Below, piece by piece: positions 34,583 through 44,112 of a DNA stretch of 64,000 nt. Where the stretch lies: assembly GCA_039725955.1 (NCBI GenBank), contig CP091033.1:434001-498000 (forward strand), read 5' to 3'. Position 1 is the stretch's first letter. Every line of letters starts with the position of its first letter. The notes beneath the pieces were generated by a model. The model was given only the letters and a program-made list of their open reading frames with translations, was not told the origin of the DNA and made no database searches. The translations under genes were made by a program, and so were the position numbers. The DNA comes from Sinorhizobium sp. B11 (GTDB lineage Bacteria; Pseudomonadota; Alphaproteobacteria; Rhizobiales; Rhizobiaceae).

Positions 34583-35413
34583 ATGAGACGATCCATTCTC
34601 CCCATCATCGCGCACCGTCTGGCGATCCTCGTCTATGTCATCTTCGCGCTTTTCCCGCTCTTCTGGCTTTTGAAGGTCTCGGTAACGCCGAATGACCTGC
34701 TTTATACCGAAGGCGTCCGCATGTGGCCGTCGCGGACCACTTGGGAACACTATAGTTTCGTGCTGCAGCACAGCGCCTTCCCAACCTTCTTCAAGAACAG
34801 CGTTATCGTCTCGGCTTCGACGGCGATCACGGTGACGATCTGTGCCTCGCTGTCCGGCTACGCTTTGTCGCGCTTCACCTTCCGGGCGAAATACTGGATC
34901 GTGGCACTGATGCTGCTGACACAGATGTTCCCGCTCGTCATGCTGGTGGCGCCGATCTTCAAGATTCTGTCGCCCCTGCACCTGACGAACAGCCTGACCG
35001 GTCTCGTCATCGTCTACACCGCCTTCAATGTGCCCTTTGCGACCTTCCTGATGCAGTCCTTCTTCGATGGCATTCCGAAGGACCTCGAAGAGGCGGCGAT
35101 GATCGATGGGGCCACCCAGTTCATGGCCTTCCGTCAGATCATCCTGCCGCTGACGCTGCCCGGCATTGCGGCAACTCTCGGCTTCGTCTTCACGGCGGCG
35201 TGGAGCGAGCTGCTCTTTGCATTGATGCTGATCAACGGCAATGACGCGGCGACCTTCCCGGTTGGCCTTCTTACCTTCGTTTCGAAATTCTCCGTGGATT
35301 TCGGGCAGATGATGGCGGCAGGCGTCATGGCGCTTATCCCGGCCGGCCTCTTCTTCCTGCTCATCCAGCGTTATCTCGTCCAGGGCCTGACGGCCGGCGC
35401 GGTCAAGGGTTAG
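34583..35413 (+). CDS. Carbohydrate ABC transporter permease, MalG type
   Basis: A 276-aa membrane protein with six helices, EAA loop EEAAMIDGATQFMAFRQIILP near residue 173 and the MalG-like C-terminus QRYLVQGLTAGAVKG. It sits 3 bp after the MalF-type gene and 4 bp before the ATPase, so the transporter genes are clearly cotranscribed. Confidence 0.95.
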   Translation: MRRSILPIIAHRLAILVYVIFALFPLFWLLKVSVTPNDLLYTEGVRMWPSRTTWEHYSFVLQHSAFPTFFKNSVIVSASTAITVTICASLSGYALSRFTFRAKYWIVALMLLTQMFPLVMLVAPIFKILSPLHLTNSLTGLVIVYTAFNVPFATFLMQSFFDGIPKDLEEAAMIDGATQFMAFRQIILPLTLPGIAATLGFVFTAAWSELLFALMLINGNDAATFPVGLLTFVSKFSVDFGQMMAAGVMALIPAGLFFLLIQRYLVQGLTAGAVKG

Positions 35414-35417
35414 TCAC

Positions 35418-36476
35418 ATGGCATCGATCGACATCAAGAATATCAAGAAATCCTACGGCCATTTCCCGGTGCTGCATGGCGTCGATCTGGAAATCAAGGA
35501 TGGGGAATTCGTCGTCCTCGTCGGCCCGTCCGGCTGCGGCAAGTCAACACTGCTGCGCATGATCGCCGGCCTCGAAGAGGTGACTGATGGTGAAATCCGC
35601 ATTGCCGGCAATCGTGTCAACGAGCTGCACCCAAAAGACCGCGACATCGCCATGGTGTTCCAGTCCTACGCGCTCTATCCGCACATGAATGTTGCCGGCA
35701 ATATGAGCTATAGCCTGAAGCTCAGGAAGACGGCGAAGGAGAAGATCGCGAGTGCCGTTGCCGGTGCGGCTTCCAAGCTCGGCCTCGACCCGCTGCTCGA
35801 ACGGCGCCCGAAGGCGCTCTCCGGCGGCCAGCGCCAGCGTGTCGCCATGGGCCGCGCCATCGTGCGCCAGCCGAAGGCTTTTCTCTTCGACGAGCCGCTG
35901 TCGAACCTCGATGCGCGCCTGCGCGAACAGATGCGCGCCGAAATCAAGAAATTGCATGGCGACCTCAAGGCAACCTCGATCTACGTGACTCACGACCAGA
36001 TCGAGGCGATGACGCTGGCGGACCGGATCGTCGCCATGCATGGTGGGGTCGTGCAGCAGGTCGGCAGCCCCTTGGAGCTTTACGACCGCCCCGCCAATCT
36101 CTTCGTCGCGGGCTTCATCGGTTCGCCGGGCATGAATTTCCTCGATGCGAGTTATGAGGCAGGCGGAGCGAAGCTGAAGGACGGCACGATCGTACCGCTC
36201 AACAAGTCCCTTGGCCTGCCGAACGGCGAAAAGGTGACCATCGGCATTCGGCCGGAACACGTCACCATGACGAATGACGGGTCCGGAATTAGCGCCGACG
36301 TCGAGCTCGTCGAGCCGACCGGCTTCGGCATCATCCTGCATCTTTCGCTGCACGGCCTGCCATTCAAGATCTTCACGCTTGATCGTGATGCGCTGAGTGC
36401 AGGACCGAAGGTCAATGTCACTTTCCCGGCCAAGCATCTGCATGTGTTCAACGGTGAGGGCAACCGGGTCGATTGA
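35418..36476 (+). CDS. ABC transporter ATP-binding protein (UgpC/MalK type)
   Basis: 352 aa. Walker [11 protein letters not shown]-loop [13 protein letters not shown], signature LSGGQRQR, Walker [13 protein letters not shown] and H-loop VTHDQIEA are complete. The C-terminal regulatory domain (IGIRPEHVTM) is of the CUT1 kind. It completes the importer 32287-36476. Confidence 0.95.
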   Translation: MASIDIKNIKKSYGHFPVLHGVDLEIKDGEFVVLVGPSGCGKSTLLRMIAGLEEVTDGEIRIAGNRVNELHPKDRDIAMVFQSYALYPHMNVAGNMSYSLKLRKTAKEKIASAVAGAASKLGLDPLLERRPKALSGGQRQRVAMGRAIVRQPKAFLFDEPLSNLDARLREQMRAEIKKLHGDLKATSIYVTHDQIEAMTLADRIVAMHGGVVQQVGSPLELYDRPANLFVAGFIGSPGMNFLDASYEAGGAKLKDGTIVPLNKSLGLPNGEKVTIGIRPEHVTMTNDGSGISADVELVEPTGFGIILHLSLHGLPFKIFTLDRDALSAGPKVNVTFPAKHLHVFNGEGNRVD

Positions 36477-36613
36477 ACCGAGGGAGGGCAATTGCCTGTC
36501 TTCAGGCAACGGAAGGAGCGGTGATGCGGCCTTGCCGGTAGCGGAAAAGAGCTTTCATCCCAGGCCCTTCGATGGCTATATGACCGGGTGATGATTATGC
36601 TGGACTGGATATT

Positions 36614-37846
36614 ATGACAGACACTGTTCTCGACCGTTTTCTTCGCTATGTCGTCATCGACACGCAATCTGATCCCGCCTCGTCCGCGCAGCCGACCACC
36701 GAAAAACAGAAGGATCTCGGCCGGGTTCTTGTCGAGGAGCTCCTGGCGATCGGCCTTTCGGATGCACATCTCGATGAGTACGGCTATGTCTATGCGACTA
36801 TTCCGGCCAATACGGACAAGAGCGTGCCAGTCATCTGCTTCTGCTCGCATATGGACACTGCGCCTGACTTCACCGGAAAGAACGTGAAGCCGCAGATGGT
36901 GAAGGGCTATGCCGGTGGGGATATTCAGCTTCCCGGTGATCCAAATCGGGTGATCCGTGTTTCAGAACATCCCGAGCTGAAAAACCAGATCGGCAACGAT
37001 ATCATCACGACCGATGGAACGACTTTGCTCGGCGCAGACGACAAGGCGGGCCTGGCGGAAATCATGGCTGCGGCTCAAGTCCTCGTCGACAATCCGGGGA
37101 TCAAGCATGGCACGATCAAGATCCTCTTCACGCCGGATGAAGAGGTTGGTCGCGGCGTCAACAAGGTCGATCTGAAGAAGCTCGGCGCGGAATTTGCCTA
37201 CACGATGGATGGCGAGACCGCCGGCCATATCGAGGATGAAACCTTTTCGGCAGATAGCGTCGATATTGTTATCGCCGGCGTGGCAATCCATCCGGGTTTT
37301 GCCAAGGATCGGATGGAAAATGCGATCAAGATCGCAGGCGCGATCATCGACCGGCTGCCGAAAGAGATCGCCCCGGAAACGACCGAGGGAAAGCAGGGCT
37401 TCATCCATCCGACAGGGGTGGCAGGCTCGATGGAAAAGGCTGCAATCAGCCTCATCATTCGCGATTTCACCGATGCGGGTCTGGCCGAAAAGGAGACCAT
37501 GCTCGAAGCGATCGTCAAGGATGTGATGAAGGCTTACCCGGGGTCGACCTATCGTTTCGACGTGAAGGAACAGTATCGCAACATGAAGACGGTGCTCGAC
37601 CGCCATCCCGAGATCGTCGCGAATGCCGTCGAAGCGGTTCGCCGGGCGGACATGACACCGGTGCGCGGCAGCATCCGCGGCGGCACTGACGGTTCGCGTC
37701 TTTCCTTCATGGGCCTGCCGTGCCCCAACATCTTCGCTGGCGGCCACGCCTTCCACTCGCCGCTCGAATGGATCAGCCGCCAGGATATGGAAAAGGCTGT
37801 CAGGACGATCGTGGAGCTTGCCAGGGTTTGGGAAGAGCGCGCCTAG
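36614..37846 (+). CDS. pepT: Peptidase T (tripeptide aminopeptidase)
   Basis: A 410-aa M20 di-zinc enzyme that removes N-terminal residues from tripeptides. Metal ligands appear in SHMDTAPD, the bridging LLGADDKAG, TPDEEVGRG and GGTDGSRLSFMG; the final His is in AGGHAFHSPLEW. It starts 137 bp after the ABC ATPase with only a weak ribosome site; a small 7-bp hairpin lies in between at 36492-36509. It may read through from the importer operon or have its own promoter. The link to the importer is suggestive, not proven. Confidence 0.95.
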   Translation: MTDTVLDRFLRYVVIDTQSDPASSAQPTTEKQKDLGRVLVEELLAIGLSDAHLDEYGYVYATIPANTDKSVPVICFCSHMDTAPDFTGKNVKPQMVKGYAGGDIQLPGDPNRVIRVSEHPELKNQIGNDIITTDGTTLLGADDKAGLAEIMAAAQVLVDNPGIKHGTIKILFTPDEEVGRGVNKVDLKKLGAEFAYTMDGETAGHIEDETFSADSVDIVIAGVAIHPGFAKDRMENAIKIAGAIIDRLPKEIAPETTEGKQGFIHPTGVAGSMEKAAISLIIRDFTDAGLAEKETMLEAIVKDVMKAYPGSTYRFDVKEQYRNMKTVLDRHPEIVANAVEAVRRADMTPVRGSIRGGTDGSRLSFMGLPCPNIFAGGHAFHSPLEWISRQDMEKAVRTIVELARVWEERA

Positions 37847-37866
37847 CGCTCTTCATCCTTCTGAAT

Positions 37867-38673
37867 TCAGGTGCCGTTCGCCGAAATGCTTGGACGCAGC
37901 ATCACGCTGTCATAAGCGGGGCGGGGTGTTGGGATGGCGATGGGCGTACCGGGTTGGGGCTCGATCGCAGTCGCTGCTGCAGGCATCGGCAAAGGAGTGA
38001 CGCTCGCCGTCGCTGCGGGGTCGGGAGACGGGATCGGGACGGGAACGTCCGACGGGATCAGTATCTCGAACTGCGGCGGCAGCATGCTCTCGCCCGGGAC
38101 GTAGTTCATCGCGACTTCGTAGGAAGGCAGCGGTGGCGGCGTTTCGAGCGTGCCGTCTTCGTCACGCTTCTCGTAGAAGGCATTGCCGCCTGCGACCGTC
38201 ACATAATGCATGTTGTTGTAGGGGAATTTCAACCCTGCCGTGTGGAAGAACATCGCGTCCTTCACGGCCGGATGGCGTTCGCCGCTCAGGATCGCGTCAG
38301 CCGCGGTCGTAAGCTCCGGCTCCGCCTGAGATTTGACCTCGCGAGTCATGACACCGGGCGCAAACTGCTTCTTCTGGGCGACGACGCCGCAGATGGAGCC
38401 GGCATAGGCGCCGGAAGTGAGTCGGTTCATGACGACACTGCCGACGGCCATATAGCCATCCTCATCCGAATGCTGCGATTCGAAGTACATCGCGCGCTTC
38501 AGGCAGTCGCGATCCTTGGTGGTGTAATTGAAAGTGACTTTTGCCGATTGAGCCTGTTTTGTTTTGGCTTTTGCCGGCGCTGCCGGTTTCGGTGTTGTCG
38601 TGCAGCTCGCAGCCGCAAGTCCTACGAATAAAATCCCAACCAGGGATTTTCCAAAGGAAATCTCCGCCCTCAA
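37867..38673 (-). CDS. Cell-wall hydrolase, SleB-type (Hydrolase_2), probable lipoprotein
   Basis: 268 aa. The N-terminal hydrophobic stretch ends in LAAASC, a possible lipobox, followed by a low-complexity linker. The catalytic domain (about 55-165) shows CLKRAMYFESQ with the catalytic Glu and GYMAVGSVVMNRLTSGAYAGSICGVV, the SleB/CwlJ-like peptidoglycan hydrolase pattern. The C-terminus is proline-rich and may contact the wall. The start is TTG, 9 bases after GGAGG. Convergent with pepT. Probable role: peptidoglycan remodelling. Confidence 0.88.
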   Translation of the reverse strand: MRAEISFGKSLVGILFVGLAAASCTTTPKPAAPAKAKTKQAQSAKVTFNYTTKDRDCLKRAMYFESQHSDEDGYMAVGSVVMNRLTSGAYAGSICGVVAQKKQFAPGVMTREVKSQAEPELTTAADAILSGERHPAVKDAMFFHTAGLKFPYNNMHYVTVAGGNAFYEKRDEDGTLETPPPLPSYEVAMNYVPGESMLPPQFEILIPSDVPVPIPSPDPAATASVTPLPMPAAATAIEPQPGTPIAIPTPRPAYDSVMLRPSISANGT

Positions 38674-38770
38674 CGCTAGGTGCCTCCTATTGGAATTAGT
38701 CCAGCCCTTTTCGATCTTAGCGAAAACGTTTTACCCGGCATGTGACAAAAATACAAACAACCGCAGATAA

Positions 38771-38817
38771 CAAAAATAACAAAGGGTTCCCGCCAAAATA
38801 CGATTCTGGCGGGAGCC
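38771..38817 (-). terminator. Rho-independent terminator of the sulfate operon
   Basis: An 11-bp stem with one GU pair (GGTTCCCGCCA / TGGCGGGAGCC); on the minus strand it is followed by a T-rich run (CTTTGTTATTTTTG). It lies 16 bp after the cysA stop. Confidence 0.8.
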
Positions 38818-38832
38818 GGTATTGCAACGGTG

Positions 38833-39873
38833 TCAGCTTCGGAAAAGCTTCCAGCGCGTGGGCTTGAAGGCGACGCGTGACCGGTCGAGCCTGTCGGCCT
38901 CGCTCGGCGGAAGCTCGATCTCGATATGCGGGCGGTCCTTGCCGATGTCGAGTTCGATATGGCGGGTACCGGCGACGCGCCGACTTGCAACCGGTTGGCC
39001 GGCAATACAGTTTTCGGCCGATTCGCAGAGCCGGACATCGTGCGGGCGGAAATAGAGCTGCGCAGCGCCATCAGCTTCACCATCGGCGTTGAGACCCAGC
39101 GAGCGCCCTTCGAAGCGGATATCGCCGCCGGCAACTTCCACCTGCAGGCAGTTCGACTGGCCGACGAAGCCGAAGACGAAGGGCGAATTGGGGCTGTCAT
39201 AGACCTGGTCCGGCGTACCGACCTGTTCGATCGCACCCTGGCTCATGACGACGACTCGGTCGGCAAGCTCCATCGCTTCGTCCTGGTCGTGGGTGACGAA
39301 GACGGTGGTGTGGCCGGTGCGGTCATGGATTTCGCGCAGCCATTTGCGCAGGTCCTTGCGCACCTGCGCATCGAGCGCCCCGAAGGGTTCGTCAAGCAAC
39401 AGAACGTTCGGTTCGACCGCCATGGCGCGGGCAAGAGCTACGCGCTGGCGCTGGCCGCCGGAAAGCTGTGCCGGGTAGCGCTTTTCAAGACCTGAAAGCT
39501 GTACGAGATCGAGCAGTTCCAGCGCCCGCTTGCGAATCTCTGCCTTCGGCGGACGGCGCGATGAATTGCGAACCTTCAGGCCGAAGGAGACGTTGTCGAG
39601 CACCGTCATATGGCGGAAAAGCGCATAGTGCTGGAACACGAAGCCGATATTGCGTTGCTGGACCGTCTTTCCCGACGCATCTTCGTCGCCGAAAAATATC
39701 AGGCCATCGGTCGGGCTTTCGAGGCCGGCGATGAGGCGTAGCAGCGTGGTCTTGCCGGAACCCGACGGGCCGAGCAGTGCGATCAGTTCTCCTGAGCGGA
39801 TATCGAGCGAGACATCGTGCAGCGCCGGAAAACGATCGAATTCCTTGCGTAGGTTTTGGACGCGTACTTCCAT
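38833..39873 (-). CDS. cysA: Sulfate/thiosulfate ABC transporter ATP-binding protein
   Basis: 346 aa. Walker A GPSGSGKTT, Q-loop VFQHYALFRHMTV (typical for CysA), signature LSGGQRQR and Walker B LLLDEPFGALDA; the C-terminal TOBE domain (YFRPHDVRL) is also characteristic. It energises CysT/CysW import of sulfate. Last gene of sbp-cysT-cysW-cysA, with its own terminator beyond. Confidence 0.96.
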   Translation of the reverse strand: MEVRVQNLRKEFDRFPALHDVSLDIRSGELIALLGPSGSGKTTLLRLIAGLESPTDGLIFFGDEDASGKTVQQRNIGFVFQHYALFRHMTVLDNVSFGLKVRNSSRRPPKAEIRKRALELLDLVQLSGLEKRYPAQLSGGQRQRVALARAMAVEPNVLLLDEPFGALDAQVRKDLRKWLREIHDRTGHTTVFVTHDQDEAMELADRVVVMSQGAIEQVGTPDQVYDSPNSPFVFGFVGQSNCLQVEVAGGDIRFEGRSLGLNADGEADGAAQLYFRPHDVRLCESAENCIAGQPVASRRVAGTRHIELDIGKDRPHIEIELPPSEADRLDRSRVAFKPTRWKLFRS

Positions 39874-39883
39874 TCTAATTCCT

Positions 39884-40771
39884 TCAGTGCCGCCGGCTGG
39901 CGGCGATTTCCGCGCTATAGCGCATTTCCAGCAGCGTCTTCAAAACAAGCGTGACGAGGGCAAGCAAGGCCAGAAGCGAAGCGACCGCAAAGGCTCCGGT
40001 GAAGTTATATTCGTTGTAGAGGATTTCCACCTGCAACGGCATCGTATTGGTTTGCCCGCGAATATGGCCTGACACGACCGAAACGGCACCGAATTCGCCC
40101 ATGGCGCGGGCATTGCAGAGAAGGACGCCGTAGAGCAGGCCCCATTTGATGTTCGGCAAGGTGACGTGCCAGAAGGCCTGCCAGCCGCTCGCGCCGAGCG
40201 AAAGAGCTGCCTCCTCGTCCTGCGTTCCCTGTTCCTGCATGAGCGGGATAAGCTCGCGCGCAACGAAGGGGAAGGTGACGAACATGGTGGCAAGGATCAG
40301 CCCCGGCGCCGCAAACAGGATCTTGATGTCATTGGCGCTCAGCCACTGGCCGAGCCAGGTGTTGGCGCCGAAGAGCAGCACGAAGACGAGACCCGAGATA
40401 ACAGGCGAGACCGAAAAGGGCAGATCGATCAGTGTCGTCAGGAACGCCTTGCCCTTGAATTCGAATTTGGCGATCGCCCAGGCAGCGGCGATGCCGAAGA
40501 CGAGGTTGAGCGGCACGCTGACGCCGGCAACGATCAGCGTCAGGCGGATCGCCGAGAACGTTTCGGCATCCTGGAGTGCTGTGAAGAAAGCGCCGGCACC
40601 CTTGCGAAAAGCTTCGACGAAGACGGCTGCAAGCGGCAGGAACAGGATCAAGAGCAGAAAGACGAGCGCAATGACGACCAGCGTGATACGGGCGATCTTG
40701 CTCTCTGTGATAGCCGAATGAACCTTGTGCGGCTCTGCGGTTGAAACGGTTGAGGTAGCATTAGACGCCAT
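39884..40771 (-). CDS. cysW: Sulfate ABC transporter permease
   Basis: 295 aa, six membrane helices, EAA loop EEAALSLGASGWQAFWHVTLP. The ATG at 40771 has GGAGG 7 bases upstream and overlaps the cysT end by 11 bp; a longer frame to 40816 is not used. The family call is from the LVVIALVFLLLILFLPLAAVF and FGAVSVVSGHIRGQTNTMPL segments typical of CysW. Confidence 0.95.
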   Translation of the reverse strand: MASNATSTVSTAEPHKVHSAITESKIARITLVVIALVFLLLILFLPLAAVFVEAFRKGAGAFFTALQDAETFSAIRLTLIVAGVSVPLNLVFGIAAAWAIAKFEFKGKAFLTTLIDLPFSVSPVISGLVFVLLFGANTWLGQWLSANDIKILFAAPGLILATMFVTFPFVARELIPLMQEQGTQDEEAALSLGASGWQAFWHVTLPNIKWGLLYGVLLCNARAMGEFGAVSVVSGHIRGQTNTMPLQVEILYNEYNFTGAFAVASLLALLALVTLVLKTLLEMRYSAEIAASRRH

Positions 40772-41618
40772 AACCGTACCTCCGCCTGCTCCAGCTCTGG
40801 ATGAGATTGATGACAAGCAGCATCGTGAAGGAGATGATCAGCATGACCGCCGCGATGCCGGTCGCTGCTGCATAGTTATATTCTTCGAGCTTGATGACGA
40901 TCAGCAGTGGGGCGATTTCCGATTTGAACGGCAAGTTGCCGGCAATGAAGATGACCGAGCCGTATTCGCCGACCGCGCGGGCGAAGGCGAGGGCGAAACC
41001 CGTCAGGACCGCGGGCGCAAGGCCCGGCAGCAGCACGCGTGCGATTGTCTGGAATCGATTGGCGCCGAGCGTGGCGGCAGCCTCTTCCACTTCCTTGTCG
41101 ATCTCTTCCATGACCGGCTGGACCGTCCGCACAATGAAGGGCAGGCCGACGAAGATGAGGGCGACGACAATGCCGGCCGGCGTGAAGGCGATCTTGATGC
41201 CGAGTGGCGTCAGGAACTGCCCGACCCAGCCGTTCGGAGCGTAGAGGGTGGTCAGCGCGATGCCGGCGACGGCCGTCGGCAGGGCAAAGGGCAGGTCTAC
41301 CATGGCGTCGATAATGCGCTTTCCGGGAAACCGGTAGCGTACCAGCACCCAGGCAAGGATGACGCCGAAGACGACATTGAGGCAGGCGGCAATGAAGGCG
41401 CTGCCGAAGCTGATCCGCAGGGCGCTCAGCGTTCGCTGGTCGAATGCAATGCCGAAGAACTTCTCCCAGCCGAGTGCGCTCGACCGCCAGGCGAGGCCAG
41501 ACAGCGGAATAAGGACGATGAGGGTAAGCCAGATCAAGGTAAGGCCGAGCGCCAGTCCGAAACCCGGAATGACGCTCGGCCGCTTGAACCGCCACCGTGT
41601 GGGGTTATGTGCGCTCAT
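40761..41618 (-). CDS. cysT: Sulfate ABC transporter permease
   Basis: 285 aa, six membrane helices, EAA loop EEAAATLGANRFQTIARVLLP, and the CysT signature GEYGSVIFIAGNLPFKSEI. It starts 8 bp after the sulfate-binding-protein gene and overlaps cysW. It forms the heterodimeric channel with CysW. Confidence 0.95.
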   Translation of the reverse strand: MSAHNPTRWRFKRPSVIPGFGLALGLTLIWLTLIVLIPLSGLAWRSSALGWEKFFGIAFDQRTLSALRISFGSAFIAACLNVVFGVILAWVLVRYRFPGKRIIDAMVDLPFALPTAVAGIALTTLYAPNGWVGQFLTPLGIKIAFTPAGIVVALIFVGLPFIVRTVQPVMEEIDKEVEEAAATLGANRFQTIARVLLPGLAPAVLTGFALAFARAVGEYGSVIFIAGNLPFKSEIAPLLIVIKLEEYNYAAATGIAAVMLIISFTMLLVINLIQSWSRRRYGYGV

Positions 41619-41626
41619 AAGACCTA

Positions 41627-42652
41627 TTATTGGGCCGGCTTGTAGATCTGGTCAAATACGCCGCCATCGCCGAAGAATTTCGGCTGTGCATCCTTCCAGC
41701 CGCCGAAGTCGTCAATCGTGGCGAGCGTCAGCTTCGGGAAGCGGGCAATATCAGCCGCATCGGCTGCTTCCGGCTTGATCGGCCGGTAATAGTGCTTTGC
41801 CGCGATCTTCTGGCCTTCGTCCGAATAAAGGTAGTTCAGGTAAGCTTCCGCGACCTTGCGGGTGCCCTTCTTATCGACGTTGCCGTCAACGATTGCGACC
41901 GGCGGGTCGGCGCGGATCGAGAAGGTTGGGGTCACGATCTCGAACTGGTCGGGACCGAGTTCCTCAAGCGAGAGATAGGCTTCGTTTTCCCAGGCAAGCA
42001 GAACATCGCCGAGGCCGCGCTGGACGAATGTGGTCGTAGCGCCACGTGCGCCGCTGTCGAGAACCGGAACGTGCTGGAGGAGCTTGGTCACATAATCCTG
42101 CGCCTTGGCTTCGTCACCGCCGTTCGCCTGCTTTGCCCATGCCCAGGCGGCAAGGAAATTCCAGCGGGCGCCGCCGGAAGTCTTCGGGTTCGGCGTGATG
42201 ACCTGCACATCGTCCTTGATCAGATCGCTCCAATCCTTGATGCCCTTCGGGTTGCCCTTGCGGACGAGGAAGACGATCGTCGATGTATAGGGGGTCGAAT
42301 TGTTCGGGAATTTGGTCTTCCAGTCGGCCGGGATCTTGCCCGTGGCCTTTGCGATCGCGTTGATGTCGCCTTCGAGGGCGAGGGTTACCACGTCAGCATC
42401 AAGGCCGTCGATGACCGACCGCGCCTGTGCGCCGGAACCACCATGAGAGGCTTGGATCGTCACGGCTTCACCGGTGTCAGCCTTCCACTTCGCAGCAAAG
42501 GCGGCGTTGAAATCCTTATACAATTCGCGTGTCGGGTCATAGGACACGTTCAGAAGCGTCTGGTCGGCGAATGCCGGTGCGACACTGCCGATGGCAAAGC
42601 TACCTGCCATGACCGCGGCCGCGACGAGCCGGGTGAACCTTAAAGTCTGCAT
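41627..42652 (-). CDS. sbp: Sulfate-binding periplasmic protein
   Basis: 341 aa, signal peptide [29 protein letters not shown]. Family motifs include [42 protein letters not shown] and [19 protein letters not shown], which make the sulfate pocket. GGAGGG precedes the ATG. First gene of the sulfate operon; a dyad TTATACG-N20-CGTATAA (42668-42701) just upstream may bind its regulator. Confidence 0.96.
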   Translation of the reverse strand: MQTLRFTRLVAAAVMAGSFAIGSVAPAFADQTLLNVSYDPTRELYKDFNAAFAAKWKADTGEAVTIQASHGGSGAQARSVIDGLDADVVTLALEGDINAIAKATGKIPADWKTKFPNNSTPYTSTIVFLVRKGNPKGIKDWSDLIKDDVQVITPNPKTSGGARWNFLAAWAWAKQANGGDEAKAQDYVTKLLQHVPVLDSGARGATTTFVQRGLGDVLLAWENEAYLSLEELGPDQFEIVTPTFSIRADPPVAIVDGNVDKKGTRKVAEAYLNYLYSDEGQKIAAKHYYRPIKPEAADAADIARFPKLTLATIDDFGGWKDAQPKFFGDGGVFDQIYKPAQ

Positions 42653-43008
42653 GGGAACCCTCCGTGGTTATACGCTAAACTCTATCAACTAGGTCGTATA
42701 ATGAAACGAAGATTGTTCCGGTTCCGGGGACCAACCTTAGAAAGCCATCCCATTTTCAGTGCGAGATTGCGAATGGGACGTGCTGCCAAGTTGGCCGCGG
42801 CCAATTAAGGCACCGTGCCACAGTCGTGATTTTTCTGCCACAGTTCGAGCCGGAAAGTGACATTCGTGTGTCGATTTTTAGTCTTGTTTTGCAGCGGTGA
42901 CGCTTTCGAGTGCCTACATGGCCTTCCGGTCGTTGGGATTCGGCGACCGATGGTGGGGGTGTCCTTGAAACACTGCTTGCCTCTTTCAAACCGTAAAAGG
43001 TCTTTCTG
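42653..43008. other. Divergent regulatory region between sbp and the porin gene
   Basis: 356 bp without a credible gene. The sbp side has an inverted repeat TTATACG (42668-42674) / CGTATAA (42695-42701), 16 bp from the sbp start, likely a regulator site or promoter element. The porin side is probably a long 5' leader, since the strongly expressed porin starts only at 43009 and no other start is seen. I see no recognisable riboswitch. Confidence 0.5.
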
Positions 43009-44022
43009 ATGTCTATTAAAACTATCCTTCTTGGCTCTGTTGCCGCCCTTGCAGCGGTTTCCGGAGCACATGCAGCCGACGCTATCGTCGCCGCCGAGCC
43101 GGAGCCCGTAGAATATGTTCGCGTTTGCGACGCCTACGGGACTGGCTACTTCTACATCCCGGGCACCGAAACCTGCCTTCAGATCAGCGGTTACATCCGT
43201 ACTGAAGTTCGTTTTGGCCAGAACGTCTCGGGTGATTCCGATGTGAACTTCTGGACTCGCGGTCAGGTTACCTTCCAGACCAAAAACGACACCGAGTACG
43301 GCACGCTCACGGGCGTTATCACGTTGCGTACCAACGCTGACAACGCCACCGATCAGGAAACCCTGCTCGATGAAGGCTATATCGACATTGCCGGCTTCCG
43401 CGCTGGTAAGCTGTACAGCTGGTGGGACGACGATCTGAGCGGCGAGACGGACACGCTCTCGAGCAACGAGACGACCCACAACTCGATCCGTTATCAGTAC
43501 GAGACCGACAGCTTCGCAGCCGGTGTCTCGGTCGACGAACTTGAAGAAGACTATGTCGAGAAGCCGGGTGAAGGCCCGAACAACTTCGGCGTTGCAGCCC
43601 AGGTCTCGTTCAAGAGTGGCGCATTCAGCGGCTACCTGCTTGGTGGTTACGATACGGATAACGAAGAAGGCGCCATCCGCGCTATCGTTTATGCCGATAT
43701 CGGTCCAGGCACTCTCGGCCTCGCTGGCATCTGGGCCAGTGGCGCCAACTACTACTACGAAGCGTCCGAATGGACGGTCGCAGCCGAGTACAAGATCAAG
43801 CTGACCGACAAGTGGGCCGTCACCCCGGCCTTCCAGTACTTCGACAAGATCGATATCGATGCTGACGGCGACTTCAGCGGCGGCAGCGCTTATACGACCG
43901 GCGTCACCATCGACTACCGGATTGCTGACAATCTGCGCAGCAAGCTCAGCGTCCAGTATCACGACGAAGAAGACGGCGACGACGAAACCTTCGGTTTCCT
44001 CCGTTTCCAGCGCGACTTCTAA
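43009..44022 (+). CDS. Outer-membrane porin (RopA/Omp2 family)
   Basis: A 337-aa beta-barrel protein. Signal peptide MSIKTILLGSVAALAAVSGAHA, then the typical Omp2/RopA start ADAIVAAEPEPVEYVRVCDAYGTGYFYIPGTETCLQISGYIRTEV with two conserved Cys. Alternating hydrophobic strands follow, and it ends with a terminal aromatic (FLRFQRDF), needed for barrel assembly. It forms general diffusion pores for small solutes. A terminator follows at once. Rhizobiaceae usually have several paralogues; I do not assign a number. Confidence 0.95.
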   Translation: MSIKTILLGSVAALAAVSGAHAADAIVAAEPEPVEYVRVCDAYGTGYFYIPGTETCLQISGYIRTEVRFGQNVSGDSDVNFWTRGQVTFQTKNDTEYGTLTGVITLRTNADNATDQETLLDEGYIDIAGFRAGKLYSWWDDDLSGETDTLSSNETTHNSIRYQYETDSFAAGVSVDELEEDYVEKPGEGPNNFGVAAQVSFKSGAFSGYLLGGYDTDNEEGAIRAIVYADIGPGTLGLAGIWASGANYYYEASEWTVAAEYKIKLTDKWAVTPAFQYFDKIDIDADGDFSGGSAYTTGVTIDYRIADNLRSKLSVQYHDEEDGDDETFGFLRFQRDF

Positions 44023-44028
44023 TAAAAA

Positions 44029-44045
44029 GGGGCCGGAGCGGCCCC
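44029..44045 (+). terminator. Rho-independent terminator of the porin gene
   Basis: GGGGCCG / CGGCCCC, loop GAG, 6 bp after the stop and followed by TTGTCC. AAAAA precedes it, so it may work in both directions. Confidence 0.75.
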
Positions 44046-44059
44046 TTGTCCTCGATTTG

Positions 44060-44087
44060 CCTTCCCCCCGCCATGGCGGGGAGAAGG
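44060..44087. repeat. GC-rich palindromic repeat element of the rhizobial intergenic type
   Basis: CCTTCCCCCCGCCA / TGGCGGGGAGAAGG is a 28-bp near-perfect palindrome (13 of 14 pairs). It resembles the common rhizobial intergenic palindrome built on CTTCTCCCCGC. It lies between the porin terminator and ptsN. Confidence 0.6.
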
Positions 44088-44112
44088 TCGGAAGCGCGAA
44101 GCGAATTTCTCT

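Noticed and set aside
36492..36509. Hairpin before pepT as a terminator of the ABC operon
   Set aside because: Only 7 bp with no T-tract; too weak to call a terminator.
40725..41645. Plus-strand ORF (306 aa) rich in Asp/Glu/Arg
   Set aside because: Antisense to cysT, which has intact membrane helices and an EAA loop.
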